Of a stretch of DNA of 64,000 nucleotides, positions 9,936 to 19,159 are shown piece after piece. This DNA is from an uncultured Paracoccaceae bacterium (GTDB lineage: Bacteria; Pseudomonadota; Alphaproteobacteria; Rhodobacterales; Rhodobacteraceae), in the NCBI GenBank assembly GCA_951812305.1, contig CATOSB010000011.1, forward strand, positions 62,001 through 126,000. The letters run 5' to 3'. Position 1 is the first letter of the stretch, and every line of letters begins with the position of its first letter. The position numbers and the translations under genes were made by a program. The notes under the pieces are model-generated. The model was not told the origin of the DNA. It was given only the letters and a program-made list of their open reading frames with translations, and did not search any database.

Positions 9936-10021
9936 GGGGCAACGTACTTGGAAACCCCTCTCACCCCATACTAATCACGGGGGCATTCAGGCTGGTCAAC
10001 ACGGGGCAAAAGGTGCGCGCC

Positions 10022-10462
10022 ATGGAGAACAACTTCCCAATCAACGAAGATCTCGCTTATGAGAAGATCCGGGACCTCATGTTCGACATGATGGAAGAGG
10101 ACCCCAACCGTCTCTACGCCCTCACGGATAAGCTCAATGAACTGGCTGCGCTCCCTAAAAGAACCATGACACTTGTGCTCGATCTGATGGCCGCCACTCC
10201 CTTTCAGGTGATCATCCCGAAACACGTACGGAAAAATGACCCTGATACATTCAAAGCGGATCACGAAACCGTTTCAAATGTTCTATTTCTTGGAGAGTTT
10301 GGCGGAATTGCCGTTGAACTGGAGCCAAATGAGGCTTTGAGAGAACCGAGGATCATTTCCATAACAATGGTGGAAATCCCTCATCGCAACCCTCTGCGAA
10401 AAAGGGTCAACGAGTATCGTAAAAAACGAATCAAAAAACTACGAAAAAATTCTGTCGAGTAG
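10022..10462 (+). CDS. IS982-borne passenger gene, hypothetical protein
   Basis: Near-identical to 6528..6968 (F/L difference in EEDPNRLYAL). Confidence 0.8.
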   Translation: MENNFPINEDLAYEKIRDLMFDMMEEDPNRLYALTDKLNELAALPKRTMTLVLDLMAATPFQVIIPKHVRKNDPDTFKADHETVSNVLFLGEFGGIAVELEPNEALREPRIISITMVEIPHRNPLRKRVNEYRKKRIKKLRKNSVE

Positions 10463-10519
10463 TGCACTGGTGACGCCAACGTCTTATCCAGAATCGGGGT
10501 TTGGTAGGGAAGTCGCAAC

Positions 10520-11620
10520 ATGCGCAATATCGGAATTGGTGTGATCGGCGGTGGCTATATGGGCAAGGCTCATTCGGCCGCGATGGCCGCCGTCGGTACA
10601 GTGTTCGAGACCACGCTGCGCCCGGAACTTGTGGCCATCGCAGCCACATCCGCAGAAAGCGCAGAGAGTTACCGCGCCGCCTATGGCTTCAAAAGCGGGA
10701 CAGCAGACTGGCAAGAAGTCGTGTGCGATCCGGAAGTTGAGGCCATAATTATCGCCTCTCCCCAATCCACGCACCGCGAAATTGCCGAAGCGGCCTTTGC
10801 CGCCGGAAAGCCCGTACTTTGCGAAAAACCGATGGGCGCGACGCTGGAAGACGCGCAAGCCATGACGAAGGCCGCAGAGGCCAGCGGCTTGATCAACCAG
10901 GTCGCCTATAACTACATCCGCACCCCGGCCAGCCAGTTCGCACGCCAATTGATCGCAGACGGCAAGCTCGGCAAAATCACCTGGATGCGCGCCGAACATG
11001 TCGAGGATTTCCACAACGACACCGGCGTCGCTGCATGGCGCTATCAGGGCCGCGCAAACGGATGCATCGGTGACCTCGCCCCGCATATCTATAATGCCGC
11101 TCTGGCGTTGATGGGCCCGGTCCAATCGCTTTCCGCGAATATGGAAACCGTCCACGCCGAGCGCGGCGGCATCCCCGTCACCAATGACGATCAGGTGCAG
11201 ATGATGGTGCGGTTCGAAAACGGCGTCATGGGGCACCTGTTCGCCAGCCGCGTCGCCACGGGGCGCAAGATGGGCTATGCCTACGAGGTATTCGGCACCA
11301 AAGGCGCGATCCGCTTCGATCAGGAGGATCAGAACGCGCTCTGGTTCTACGACGGCGCCGACCCACCCGAAATGCGGGGTTTCAGGAAGATCCTCACTGG
11401 CCCGGCACATCCCGACTACCTGCCCTTTTGCAAAGGTCCCGGCCACGGCACGGGCTATCAGGACCAGATCGTTATCGAGGCGAAAGACTTCCTTGAAGCC
11501 ATCGATTCCGGCGAACAACGCTGGCCAGCATTCCGCGATGGATTGGCCGTGCGCGAAATTATCGAGGCCGCCTATGAAAGTGACGCAACCGGCCAATGGG
11601 TCGACGTGAAAAAGGATTGA
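10520..11620 (+). CDS. Gfo/Idh/MocA family oxidoreductase
   Basis: N-terminal GVIGGGYMGKAHSAAM Rossmann motif; CEKPMGATLEDA motif. Confidence 0.92.
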   Translation: MRNIGIGVIGGGYMGKAHSAAMAAVGTVFETTLRPELVAIAATSAESAESYRAAYGFKSGTADWQEVVCDPEVEAIIIASPQSTHREIAEAAFAAGKPVLCEKPMGATLEDAQAMTKAAEASGLINQVAYNYIRTPASQFARQLIADGKLGKITWMRAEHVEDFHNDTGVAAWRYQGRANGCIGDLAPHIYNAALALMGPVQSLSANMETVHAERGGIPVTNDDQVQMMVRFENGVMGHLFASRVATGRKMGYAYEVFGTKGAIRFDQEDQNALWFYDGADPPEMRGFRKILTGPAHPDYLPFCKGPGHGTGYQDQIVIEAKDFLEAIDSGEQRWPAFRDGLAVREIIEAAYESDATGQWVDVKKD

Positions 11621-11624
11621 TGCC

Positions 11625-12515
11625 ATGACCATCCGTATCGGCAATGCCCCTTGCTCATGGGGCGTGGAATTCGCAGACGATCCGCGCAACCCGCCGTGGA
11701 AGACAGTCCTCCAGGAATGCAAACAGGCGGGCTTCGACGGGATCGAGCTTGGCCCGGTCGGCTATGCGCCCGAGGATCCCGCCGCGCTGAAAGACGGGCT
11801 CGCCGAATTCGATCTGAAACTCATCGGCGGTGTCGTCTTCCGCCCGTTTCACGATGCCGACCAGTGGGATGACGTCATGGACGGCTCGGTGCGCACTTGC
11901 AAGGCACTGGTCGCCAATGGCGCGCAACACCTCGTCCTGATCGATTCCATCTCGCCCCGCCGCGCAGCAACCGCCGGGCGCTGGAACGACGCAGAAAAAA
12001 TGGATCAGGCCGAGTGGAACGCCTATCGCGACCGTATTATGACAGTCGCCAAGATGGGTGCCGAGGATTGCGGCCTGACGGTCGGCATCCACGCCCATGC
12101 TGCAGGCTTCATGGATTTTGAGCCAGAACTGGAACGCCTGCTGGAGGAAACCGACGAGAAGATCCTCAAAATCTGCTTCGACACCGGCCACCACTCCTAT
12201 GCCGGTTACGACCCGGTTGCGTTCATGAAGAAATGGATCGACCGCATCAGCTACGTACATTTCAAGGATATCGACCCGAAAGTGAAGGCTTGGGCTGTGA
12301 AGAACCAGATCGATTTTTACGAGGCCTGCGCAGAGGGCATATTCTGCAAGCTCGGTCTTGGTGATGTCGATTTCCCTTCTGTGCGCCAGATCCTGCTGGA
12401 AAACGAGTTTTCAGGCTGGTGTACTGTCGAACAGGATTGCGACCCGGCCGGCAAGACTTCCCCTTTGGACGACAACACCCATAACGGCAATTACCTGAAA
12501 AGCATCGGCTTCTGA
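11625..12515 (+). CDS. Sugar phosphate isomerase/epimerase, inosose dehydratase (IolE)-like TIM barrel
   Basis: GNAPCSWGVEF...GFDGIELGPVGY; FDTGHHSYAGYD; YVHFKDID. Confidence 0.85.
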   Translation: MTIRIGNAPCSWGVEFADDPRNPPWKTVLQECKQAGFDGIELGPVGYAPEDPAALKDGLAEFDLKLIGGVVFRPFHDADQWDDVMDGSVRTCKALVANGAQHLVLIDSISPRRAATAGRWNDAEKMDQAEWNAYRDRIMTVAKMGAEDCGLTVGIHAHAAGFMDFEPELERLLEETDEKILKICFDTGHHSYAGYDPVAFMKKWIDRISYVHFKDIDPKVKAWAVKNQIDFYEACAEGIFCKLGLGDVDFPSVRQILLENEFSGWCTVEQDCDPAGKTSPLDDNTHNGNYLKSIGF

Positions 12516-12519
12516 GCCG

Positions 12520-12572
12520 ACACAATCTTCTAGAAGATTGTGTTCCGGCAGAATTTTCTGGAAAATTCTGAT
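12520..12572. repeat. Pair of adjacent palindromes in intergenic region
   Basis: Perfect 24-bp palindrome ACACAATCTTCTAGAAGATTGTGT (12520-12543), followed by CAGAATTTTC TG GAAAATTCTG (10-bp arms). Confidence 0.9.
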
Positions 12573-12590
12573 GTGTCTAGGGAGACGGCA

Positions 12591-13724
12591 ATGAGAAAAC
12601 TCAAATGGGGCATGATCGGTGGCGGCGAAGGCAGCCAGATCGGCCCGGCCCACCGCCTCGGCGCTCTCGCCGACGGCCATTTCGAATTCGCGGCGGGCGC
12701 ACTCGATCACCGCCCGAAACAGGGCCGCGCCTATGCCCAAAGTCTTGGCATCGCAACCGACCGGGCCTACGGCGATTGGCGGGAAATGCTTGCTGGCGAG
12801 AAAGACCGCGACGACCGTATCGACCTCGTCACCATCGCCACCCCCAACTCAACACATTTCGGGATCACAAAGGCGTTCCTCGAAGCCGGCTTTAACGTAC
12901 TCTGTGAAAAGCCGATGACCATGACGGTCGAGGAAGGCGAAGACATTGTCCGCACCGCCGAGAAATCTGGCAAAATCTGCGCTGTCAACTACTGCTATTC
13001 AGCCTATCCAATGGTCCGCCAGGCCCGCGCGATGGTCAAAGCCGGCGAGATCGGCAAACCCCGGCTTGTGGTCACCAGCTTCAGCCACGGCCACCACGCT
13101 GATGCCGCCGATGCCGATAACCCCCGCGTCCGCTGGCGCTATGATCCTGAACTGGCCGGTGTCTCCGGCCAGTTCGCAGATTGCGGCATCCATGCGCTGC
13201 ATTTGGCCAGCTTCATTTGCAATGATCAGGTCGAAAGCCTCAGCGCGGATTTTGTTTCCACCATCCCGAGCCGTACGTTGGAAGATGACGCGATGGTCAA
13301 TTTTCGCATGTCCGGCGGCACCGCCGGGCGGCTTTGGACATCTTCGGTCGCGATTGGACGTCAGCATGGATTCGACATTCAGATCTTTGGCGAGACCGGA
13401 GGGTTGAAATGGTTCTCTGAACAACCCAATCAGCTGATCCATACGCCTCTCAATGGCCGCACCCAGATCATTGAAAAAGGCGAAGGCGGTCTGCATAACG
13501 ACGCAACTCGGCTTTCCCGGGTTGCTATCGCCCATCCAGAAGGGTTCCCGATGGCAGTTGCCAATGTATATGTCGATCTTGCCGCCGCGATCCGCGGTGA
13601 TGTCACTAACGGCCTGCCAACAGCAGCAGATGGTGTTCGTTCCGTTGCCGCCGTGCATACCGCCGTGGCGTCAGCCAATGAAAATGGCGTATGGCTTGAC
13701 GCGCGCCCGCCGATGTTCAGGTAG
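12591..13724 (+). CDS. Gfo/Idh/MocA family oxidoreductase
   Basis: MRKLKWGMIGGGEGSQIGPAHR; CEKPMTMTVEEGE. Confidence 0.9.
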   Translation: MRKLKWGMIGGGEGSQIGPAHRLGALADGHFEFAAGALDHRPKQGRAYAQSLGIATDRAYGDWREMLAGEKDRDDRIDLVTIATPNSTHFGITKAFLEAGFNVLCEKPMTMTVEEGEDIVRTAEKSGKICAVNYCYSAYPMVRQARAMVKAGEIGKPRLVVTSFSHGHHADAADADNPRVRWRYDPELAGVSGQFADCGIHALHLASFICNDQVESLSADFVSTIPSRTLEDDAMVNFRMSGGTAGRLWTSSVAIGRQHGFDIQIFGETGGLKWFSEQPNQLIHTPLNGRTQIIEKGEGGLHNDATRLSRVAIAHPEGFPMAVANVYVDLAAAIRGDVTNGLPTAADGVRSVAAVHTAVASANENGVWLDARPPMFR

Positions 13725-13870
13725 CCCACTGCGATAGGTTTCAATCAAACCCTCGCCAATTACCCGCGCGAATCTGTCCGAAATCCGATCACATTTAGAT
13801 GGGGCTTCCCTCAGAACTAATCAGATTGTACCATCACAACTGATATTGATTCTGATGGATATCACTCATC

Positions 13871-14902
13871 ATGGCACGCAGACCCACCATTCAGGACATC
13901 GCACAAGAGGCCGGTGTCAGCGTCGCAACCGTCGACAGGGTGCTGAACGGCCGCCTGCGCGTGCGTGAAGAAACCGCACGCAAAGTGTCCGAAGCCGCGC
14001 ATCGCATCAAATACCATGCCACCAACCTGATTGAACAACGCCTTCGCGCCGATCTGCCAGAGGTCCGGATGGGTTTTGTTCTGCAAAAGGAACGGCAGCC
14101 GTTTTATCAAAACGTCGCCGCAGAGATCGAGGAAGCCGTGCGCACAGCGCCCAAAATCCGCGGCATCGCCATGATCGACTTTGCTGCGACGCAGTCCCAC
14201 ACCGACATGGCCCGTTTGCTTGACGCGATGGCTGGTCGTGTTGATGCCGTCGCGGCAGTCGCCGTCAACCACCGCTCTGTCACCGATGCCGTTGTCCGGC
14301 TTAAATCCGTTGGCATCCCGACATTCGCTGCCCTGAACGATTTCGCGCAGGGCGAGCGCATCTGCTATATCGGCAGCAACAACATGAAAGTCGGGCGCAT
14401 GGCGGGCTGGATGGTGGCCACGGCGGTGCACGTTCCCGGCAAGGTCGCGCTTTTTGTCGGCGGTCACCGATGGCACGGACATGAACTGCGCGAAACCGGA
14501 TTTCGCAGCTATTTCCGTGAAAAAGCACCAGAATTCACAGTTCTCGACACGATGGTCAACCTCGAAACCCGGCAGCTGACGCACGAGGCGACGCTCGATT
14601 TGCTGGACAGGCACCCGGACATCAAGGGCATCTTCATGACCGGCGGCGGCATGGAAGGCGCGATCAGGGCGCTGCGGGAAACCCGCGAACCCGGCGAGGT
14701 CGCGCTGGTTGTGAACGAGCTTACGCCAGAGACCCAGTTGGGCTTGACCGATGGCTATGTCACGATGGTCGCGGCGACGCCATTAAAGGCGTTGTGCCGG
14801 AATTTGGTCGAGATGATGTCGCAGGTTACGCTGAATGAAGACGCCCGAATCCCCAGCCAGGTATTTCTTGAAAGTGTGATTCACCTTCCTGAGTCCGTCT
14901 GA
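13871..14902 (+). CDS. LacI family transcriptional regulator
   Basis: N-terminal HTH PTIQDIAQEAGVSVATVDRVLNGR; periplasmic-binding-like sensor domain. Confidence 0.94.
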   Translation: MARRPTIQDIAQEAGVSVATVDRVLNGRLRVREETARKVSEAAHRIKYHATNLIEQRLRADLPEVRMGFVLQKERQPFYQNVAAEIEEAVRTAPKIRGIAMIDFAATQSHTDMARLLDAMAGRVDAVAAVAVNHRSVTDAVVRLKSVGIPTFAALNDFAQGERICYIGSNNMKVGRMAGWMVATAVHVPGKVALFVGGHRWHGHELRETGFRSYFREKAPEFTVLDTMVNLETRQLTHEATLDLLDRHPDIKGIFMTGGGMEGAIRALRETREPGEVALVVNELTPETQLGLTDGYVTMVAATPLKALCRNLVEMMSQVTLNEDARIPSQVFLESVIHLPESV

Positions 14903-15377
14903 CTGCGCAGCGTAATTGATTGTTTTTGAGGCAATCCTGTCACGTCAACTCAGAATTTGATGTAATTCCATCATTTGCCGCGCACAACTTTCATCAATGA
15001 AACCATATAGGCGCGGTCCACTTGACGCATCGGCCCAAAATCAACCAACTTGTCGCCGTTGTCGGACCCACCGGCGTCGCCGCGCGATGTTTTGAAACTA
15101 GCCCGGGAACGCAGGTACTTCGGTTCGACCTGGGAGGAGATCTGGAATGTATGACATGTTGGCGCTTGCCAGCCTTGTCTTTGGCGTCTTTGGTGCCTTG
15201 CACCATTTCCGCCGGTCCGATCGCAATTCCTACATTCACGCATTCGTTGCATCGCGGGTCGGGATCGCTCCCGTTAAGCGCGTCGGTGGGATGAATTCCG
15301 CCCAAGATCCGGGCATTTCCGGTGAATACCGCGGGGCCGCCGGACCCCAAACCTCAGGGAGAAACTCATGAAGAAAC

Positions 15378-16978
15378 GTAACTCCCAAGCACCCCCCACG
15401 TTTGAGTGTTATTGTCAGTTTTATGGTGAGTCGAATTTGCCATTTTGCGCGTGTTTTTTTTCTTTCTTGTCTGAATTCTGTGGCGCCGGGTTGATTTCTC
15501 TGAATCAGTGGTGGGATGGATCAGGTTGCCGCCCTTGAACAACTTCTCGCCACGGCTCTGCGTCGGATCGCTGAGCTTGAAGCTGCGTTGGCGAGCATGG
15601 CGGAAGAGATCACGGACCTGCGCCGACAGTTGGCCAAGAACAGCAGCAATAGCAGCAAGCCCCCTTCAAGTGATGGCCTGAAGAAGCCAGCCCCGCGCAG
15701 CCTGCGTGGCAAATCCGGAAAGAAAAGTGGCGGCCAAGTTGGCCACCGGGGCGACACCCTGCGCCAGACGTCAACACCCGACTTTGTCGAACGGCATGAG
15801 GCGACGCATTGCAGCGCCTGTCAGAGCGCCCTGACGGCGGAGATGGTGAAAGGGATCGAGAAGCGTCAGGTGTTCGACTTGCCTGCGCCACGCCTGGAGG
15901 TCACCGAGCATCAGGCGGCGGTTTATTGTTGCGACCATTGTCGAGCCACGACGACGGCTGGCTTTCCCGATGGCGTGGCCGCGCATGTGCAATATGGCAC
16001 GCGCATGCGGGCAGTGGCGGTCTATTGCAATGTTCAGCAGCTGATACCCGAGGATCGGGTCTGCCAGCTTATGCGCGACCTGTTTGGGGCCACCAGCTTG
16101 TGCGCGGCCAGCGTGACCAACTGGACGCGCGGCGCGGCAAATAAGATGGGTGTCGTGGTTGAACACATTCTCGCCCGGCTTGCCGAAGGCGGCGTTCGGC
16201 ATCTGGACGAGACCGGACTTCGTGTTGCCGGCAAGCTGCACTGGCTGCACACGATCTGCGATACCGCCTTCACCCATTACCGCATCAGCGCCAAACGCGG
16301 TGCTGTTCCAACCTTCCTGACCGGCGGGACGATCATTCATGATCACTGGAAACCCTACTACGCCCATATGAGCGGAGTGGACGCCCACGCCCTCTGCGGG
16401 GCGCATCACTTGCGCGAACTCAAGGCCATCGAAGAGATCGAAAAAGAGCCTTGGGCGACGGAGATGAGCGCAGTGCTTCATAGCGCCAATCAGCTCAGAT
16501 GCGCGGCTCAGGATCAAGGCGAGACCGAACTCCCGGAACTGGTTCGCCAGGGTATAGTCACCAGATACATGGCGATCCTCGCCAAGGGGCTCGCCTTCCA
16601 CGAACGCCAGCCCCCGCTGGCCAAAAGCCCCGGCACCCGCGGCCGAAAAGCCAGGCGGCCAGGCCACAACCTGCTCCTCCGCCTGCGTGACTACCGCGAT
16701 GACGTTTTGCGATTCATCGCCGACTTCGCGGTCCCATTCACAAACAATCAGGCCGAACAGGACCTGCGCATGATGAAGCTGCGCATGAAAATCTCGGGCA
16801 CCTTCCGCACCCTCGAGGGCGCGCGGGTCTTCGCCGACATCAGGTCCGTCATCTCGACGGCCAGAAAACACCGGTTCAACATCCTGGAAATCCTGACCCT
16901 GTCACCACCTCAGATCATCGCACGGCTCTGACGGAACAAAACCCCGCAACCCTATCGGACAGGGTGCTTGGGAGTTAC
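15378..16978 (+). mobile_element. IS66-family element copy 5, 1601 bp
   Basis: Terminal IRs as other copies; near-perfect 8-bp TSD GAAGAAAC (15370-15377) / GCAGAAAC (16979-16986). One extra T in the T-run upstream of tnp. Confidence 0.96.
15516..16931 (+). CDS. IS66 family transposase
   Basis: 471 aa, identical to copy 2 protein. Confidence 0.96.
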   Translation: MDQVAALEQLLATALRRIAELEAALASMAEEITDLRRQLAKNSSNSSKPPSSDGLKKPAPRSLRGKSGKKSGGQVGHRGDTLRQTSTPDFVERHEATHCSACQSALTAEMVKGIEKRQVFDLPAPRLEVTEHQAAVYCCDHCRATTTAGFPDGVAAHVQYGTRMRAVAVYCNVQQLIPEDRVCQLMRDLFGATSLCAASVTNWTRGAANKMGVVVEHILARLAEGGVRHLDETGLRVAGKLHWLHTICDTAFTHYRISAKRGAVPTFLTGGTIIHDHWKPYYAHMSGVDAHALCGAHHLRELKAIEEIEKEPWATEMSAVLHSANQLRCAAQDQGETELPELVRQGIVTRYMAILAKGLAFHERQPPLAKSPGTRGRKARRPGHNLLLRLRDYRDDVLRFIADFAVPFTNNQAEQDLRMMKLRMKISGTFRTLEGARVFADIRSVISTARKHRFNILEILTLSPPQIIARL

Positions 16979-17891
16979 GCAGAAACTACTTTTGGCTGGT
17001 GCGGCTCTGGCTGTCGCGGCGTCTGCGGCCATGGCGCAGGAACGCTATGTCATGATCACGCACACCCAAGGAACAGACCCGTTCTGGCCGGTTGTTGAAA
17101 AAGGTGGCCGTGATGCTGCTGCCGCGATTGGCGCAACGCTGGAATACAACTTTGACGTCTCCGGGGACATGGCTGCTATGGCAGCCCTGATTGAAGCTGC
17201 TGCTGCATCCAACCCCGATGGCATCATCGTATCGCTGCCCGACGCTGCGGCGCTTGGCCCTGCGATCAAGTCAGCGGTTGCGGACGGTATCCCGGTCGTG
17301 ACCATGAACTCCGGTCTGGAAGCCTCGGGCGAACTTGGCGCGCTGATGCATGTCGGTCAGCCAGAGCGTCTGGCAGGTGAAGCTGCAGGCGGCCGCGCTG
17401 CTGCGGAAGGCGTGACCAACGGTCTTTGCCTGAACCAGGAAGCATTCAACACCGCGCTTGTTGACCGCTGCACCGGTTATTTCGACGGATTGGGTGGCGA
17501 GTTGAACATGATCGACGTGTCAAACGACCCGGCGCAGATCGAAACCCGTACCGCTGCGGCGCTGCAGGCTGATCCGTCCATCGACGGCGTTCTGGCTGTT
17601 GGCCCGCACGTCTGTGAAGCTGCAACGAAGGCAATCGAAGCTGTAGGCGCCGACGTGCATCTGGCGTGCTTTGACCTGTCGCCCGGTGTGATGGACATGA
17701 TCGAAGACGGTCGTGCATCCTTCACCATCGACCAGCAGCAGCGTCTGCAAGGCTACATGCCGGTCATCGTTCTGCATCTCTACAACAACCACGCTGGCCT
17801 TCTGCCGGGCAACAACATTGCGTCTGGCCCGGGCTTCGTGGACAAGTCGAACGCAGCCGCCGTTAAGGCGCTTGCGGGCGTCGACCGCTAA
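16968..17891 (+). CDS. Sugar ABC transporter substrate-binding protein; original 5' end interrupted by IS66 copy 5
   Basis: LLLAGAALAVAASAAMAQERYVMITHTQGTDPFWPVVEKG, signal peptide plus ribose-type binding protein. The original ATG is at 15368; the present ORF uses a TTG within the IS end. Confidence 0.88.
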   Translation: MGVTQKLLLAGAALAVAASAAMAQERYVMITHTQGTDPFWPVVEKGGRDAAAAIGATLEYNFDVSGDMAAMAALIEAAAASNPDGIIVSLPDAAALGPAIKSAVADGIPVVTMNSGLEASGELGALMHVGQPERLAGEAAGGRAAAEGVTNGLCLNQEAFNTALVDRCTGYFDGLGGELNMIDVSNDPAQIETRTAAALQADPSIDGVLAVGPHVCEAATKAIEAVGADVHLACFDLSPGVMDMIEDGRASFTIDQQQRLQGYMPVIVLHLYNNHAGLLPGNNIASGPGFVDKSNAAAVKALAGVDR

Positions 17892-17909
17892 GTCATTGAC
17901 AACGAAAAG

Positions 17910-17940
17910 AAGCAGGCGTGGGCAACCTCGCCTGCTTTTT
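17910..17940 (+). terminator. Terminator/attenuator-like hairpin between SBP and permease
   Basis: AAGCAGGCG tgggcaacct CGCCTGCTT TTT, 9-bp perfect stem followed by Ts. Confidence 0.75.
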
Positions 17941-17976
17941 CACAAGAATCAATTTGTCTGACAGAACGAGGGGAAC

Positions 17977-19158
17977 ATGGCAAACGCGAGTGAATCCGAC
18001 CGCTTAGTGGAAGAAACGCGATTTCAACGGCTGATCCGACGGCCGGAAATCGGTGCTTTTATCGTGATGATCGTAATCATCATCGCACTGGCCATCGCCT
18101 CTGAGTTCAAGGCCTTCAACGCGCTTGGCCTGAAGAACAACATCAAAATCATCGCACAATACGGTATCATCGCAATCGGGGCCGCACTTTTGATGATCGC
18201 GGGCGAATTCGACCTCTCCATCGGATCGATGATCGGTTTTGCCGGCATGTCGATGGCGCTGATGTTGAAATGGGGATTGCCCTTTGGCCTCGGCGAAGCG
18301 ACGCCGTTTCTGGCTTTTGTGTTCACGCTCGTCATGACGCTGGGCCTTGGCTGGATCATCGGCACGATTGTTGTCCGATCCGGGCTATCGAGTTTTATCG
18401 TGACGCTTGGCTTCCTGTTTTTCCTGCGCGGCGTAACAGAGGTTGCGTTCCGCCTGATCAACCAGTCCACACAGGTGTCCGGTTTGCCTGACTACAAAGA
18501 AGAAAGCTGGTTCGCCAACATCCTCGGGGGCGAAGTCTTTGGCTGGTTTTATGATGGGTGGTACGGGATCGGGTCGTGGGTCACGGCCAATTGGGAATTC
18601 CCAGAGCGCTTGTCGATCGAAACGATCAACACACTCGCGCTTCTGAACATCAACCGCCGTCTGGAACAATGGGTAACCGGGTTTGATGCCCGCTTCCTGT
18701 GGTTCATCATCATCGGCGCCGTTGCTTATTACATCCTCAGCCGCACACAAGTCGGCAACTGGATTTATGCAACCGGCGACAACAAGGAAGCCGCACGCGC
18801 CAATGGTGTGCCGGTGAACCGGGTCAAGATCGGCCTGTTCATGTTCACCGCTTTCTGCGCCACCATGTTCGCCGCGTGTCAGGTCTTTGACACCAACACA
18901 TCGGACGCCGCCAAGGGCAACCTGATGGAACTGTTTGCCATCGCCATTGCGGTCGTCGGCGGCACGCTTATGACGGGCGGCTATGGTTCTGTCATCGGCG
19001 TGGCTTTCGGCGCGATCACTGTGGGTCTCGTGGCCAACGCGGTGTTCTTTATCCCGGCGATTGACGGCGCATGGTTCCGCGTCTTCCTTGGCGCGATCCT
19101 TCTGGCCGCCGTGTTCGCCAACGAACGCATCCGCAAGCGTATCACGGGAGGAATTTGA
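17977..19158 (+). CDS. Ribose-type sugar ABC transporter permease
   Basis: Multi-TM protein with IGAALLMIAGEFDLSIGSMIGFAGM and ARANGVPVNRVKIGLFMFTAFCA. Confidence 0.93.
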   Translation: MANASESDRLVEETRFQRLIRRPEIGAFIVMIVIIIALAIASEFKAFNALGLKNNIKIIAQYGIIAIGAALLMIAGEFDLSIGSMIGFAGMSMALMLKWGLPFGLGEATPFLAFVFTLVMTLGLGWIIGTIVVRSGLSSFIVTLGFLFFLRGVTEVAFRLINQSTQVSGLPDYKEESWFANILGGEVFGWFYDGWYGIGSWVTANWEFPERLSIETINTLALLNINRRLEQWVTGFDARFLWFIIIGAVAYYILSRTQVGNWIYATGDNKEAARANGVPVNRVKIGLFMFTAFCATMFAACQVFDTNTSDAAKGNLMELFAIAIAVVGGTLMTGGYGSVIGVAFGAITVGLVANAVFFIPAIDGAWFRVFLGAILLAAVFANERIRKRITGGI

Positions 19159-19159
19159 C

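Larger units (their letters stand above)
8980..10500 (-). mobile_element. IS982-family element copy B, 1521 bp, with passenger gene
   Basis: Same ends and content as copy A; flanks TTGTTA (8974-8979) and TTGGTA (10501-10506) match 5/6. Confidence 0.92.

Noticed and set aside
15147-15371. 74-aa ORF MYDMLALASLVFGVFGALHHFRR... upstream of the interrupted binding protein
   Set aside because: A possible RBS is present, but there is no recognisable family and the ORF overlaps the presumed promoter/leader of the ABC operon; not enough support.
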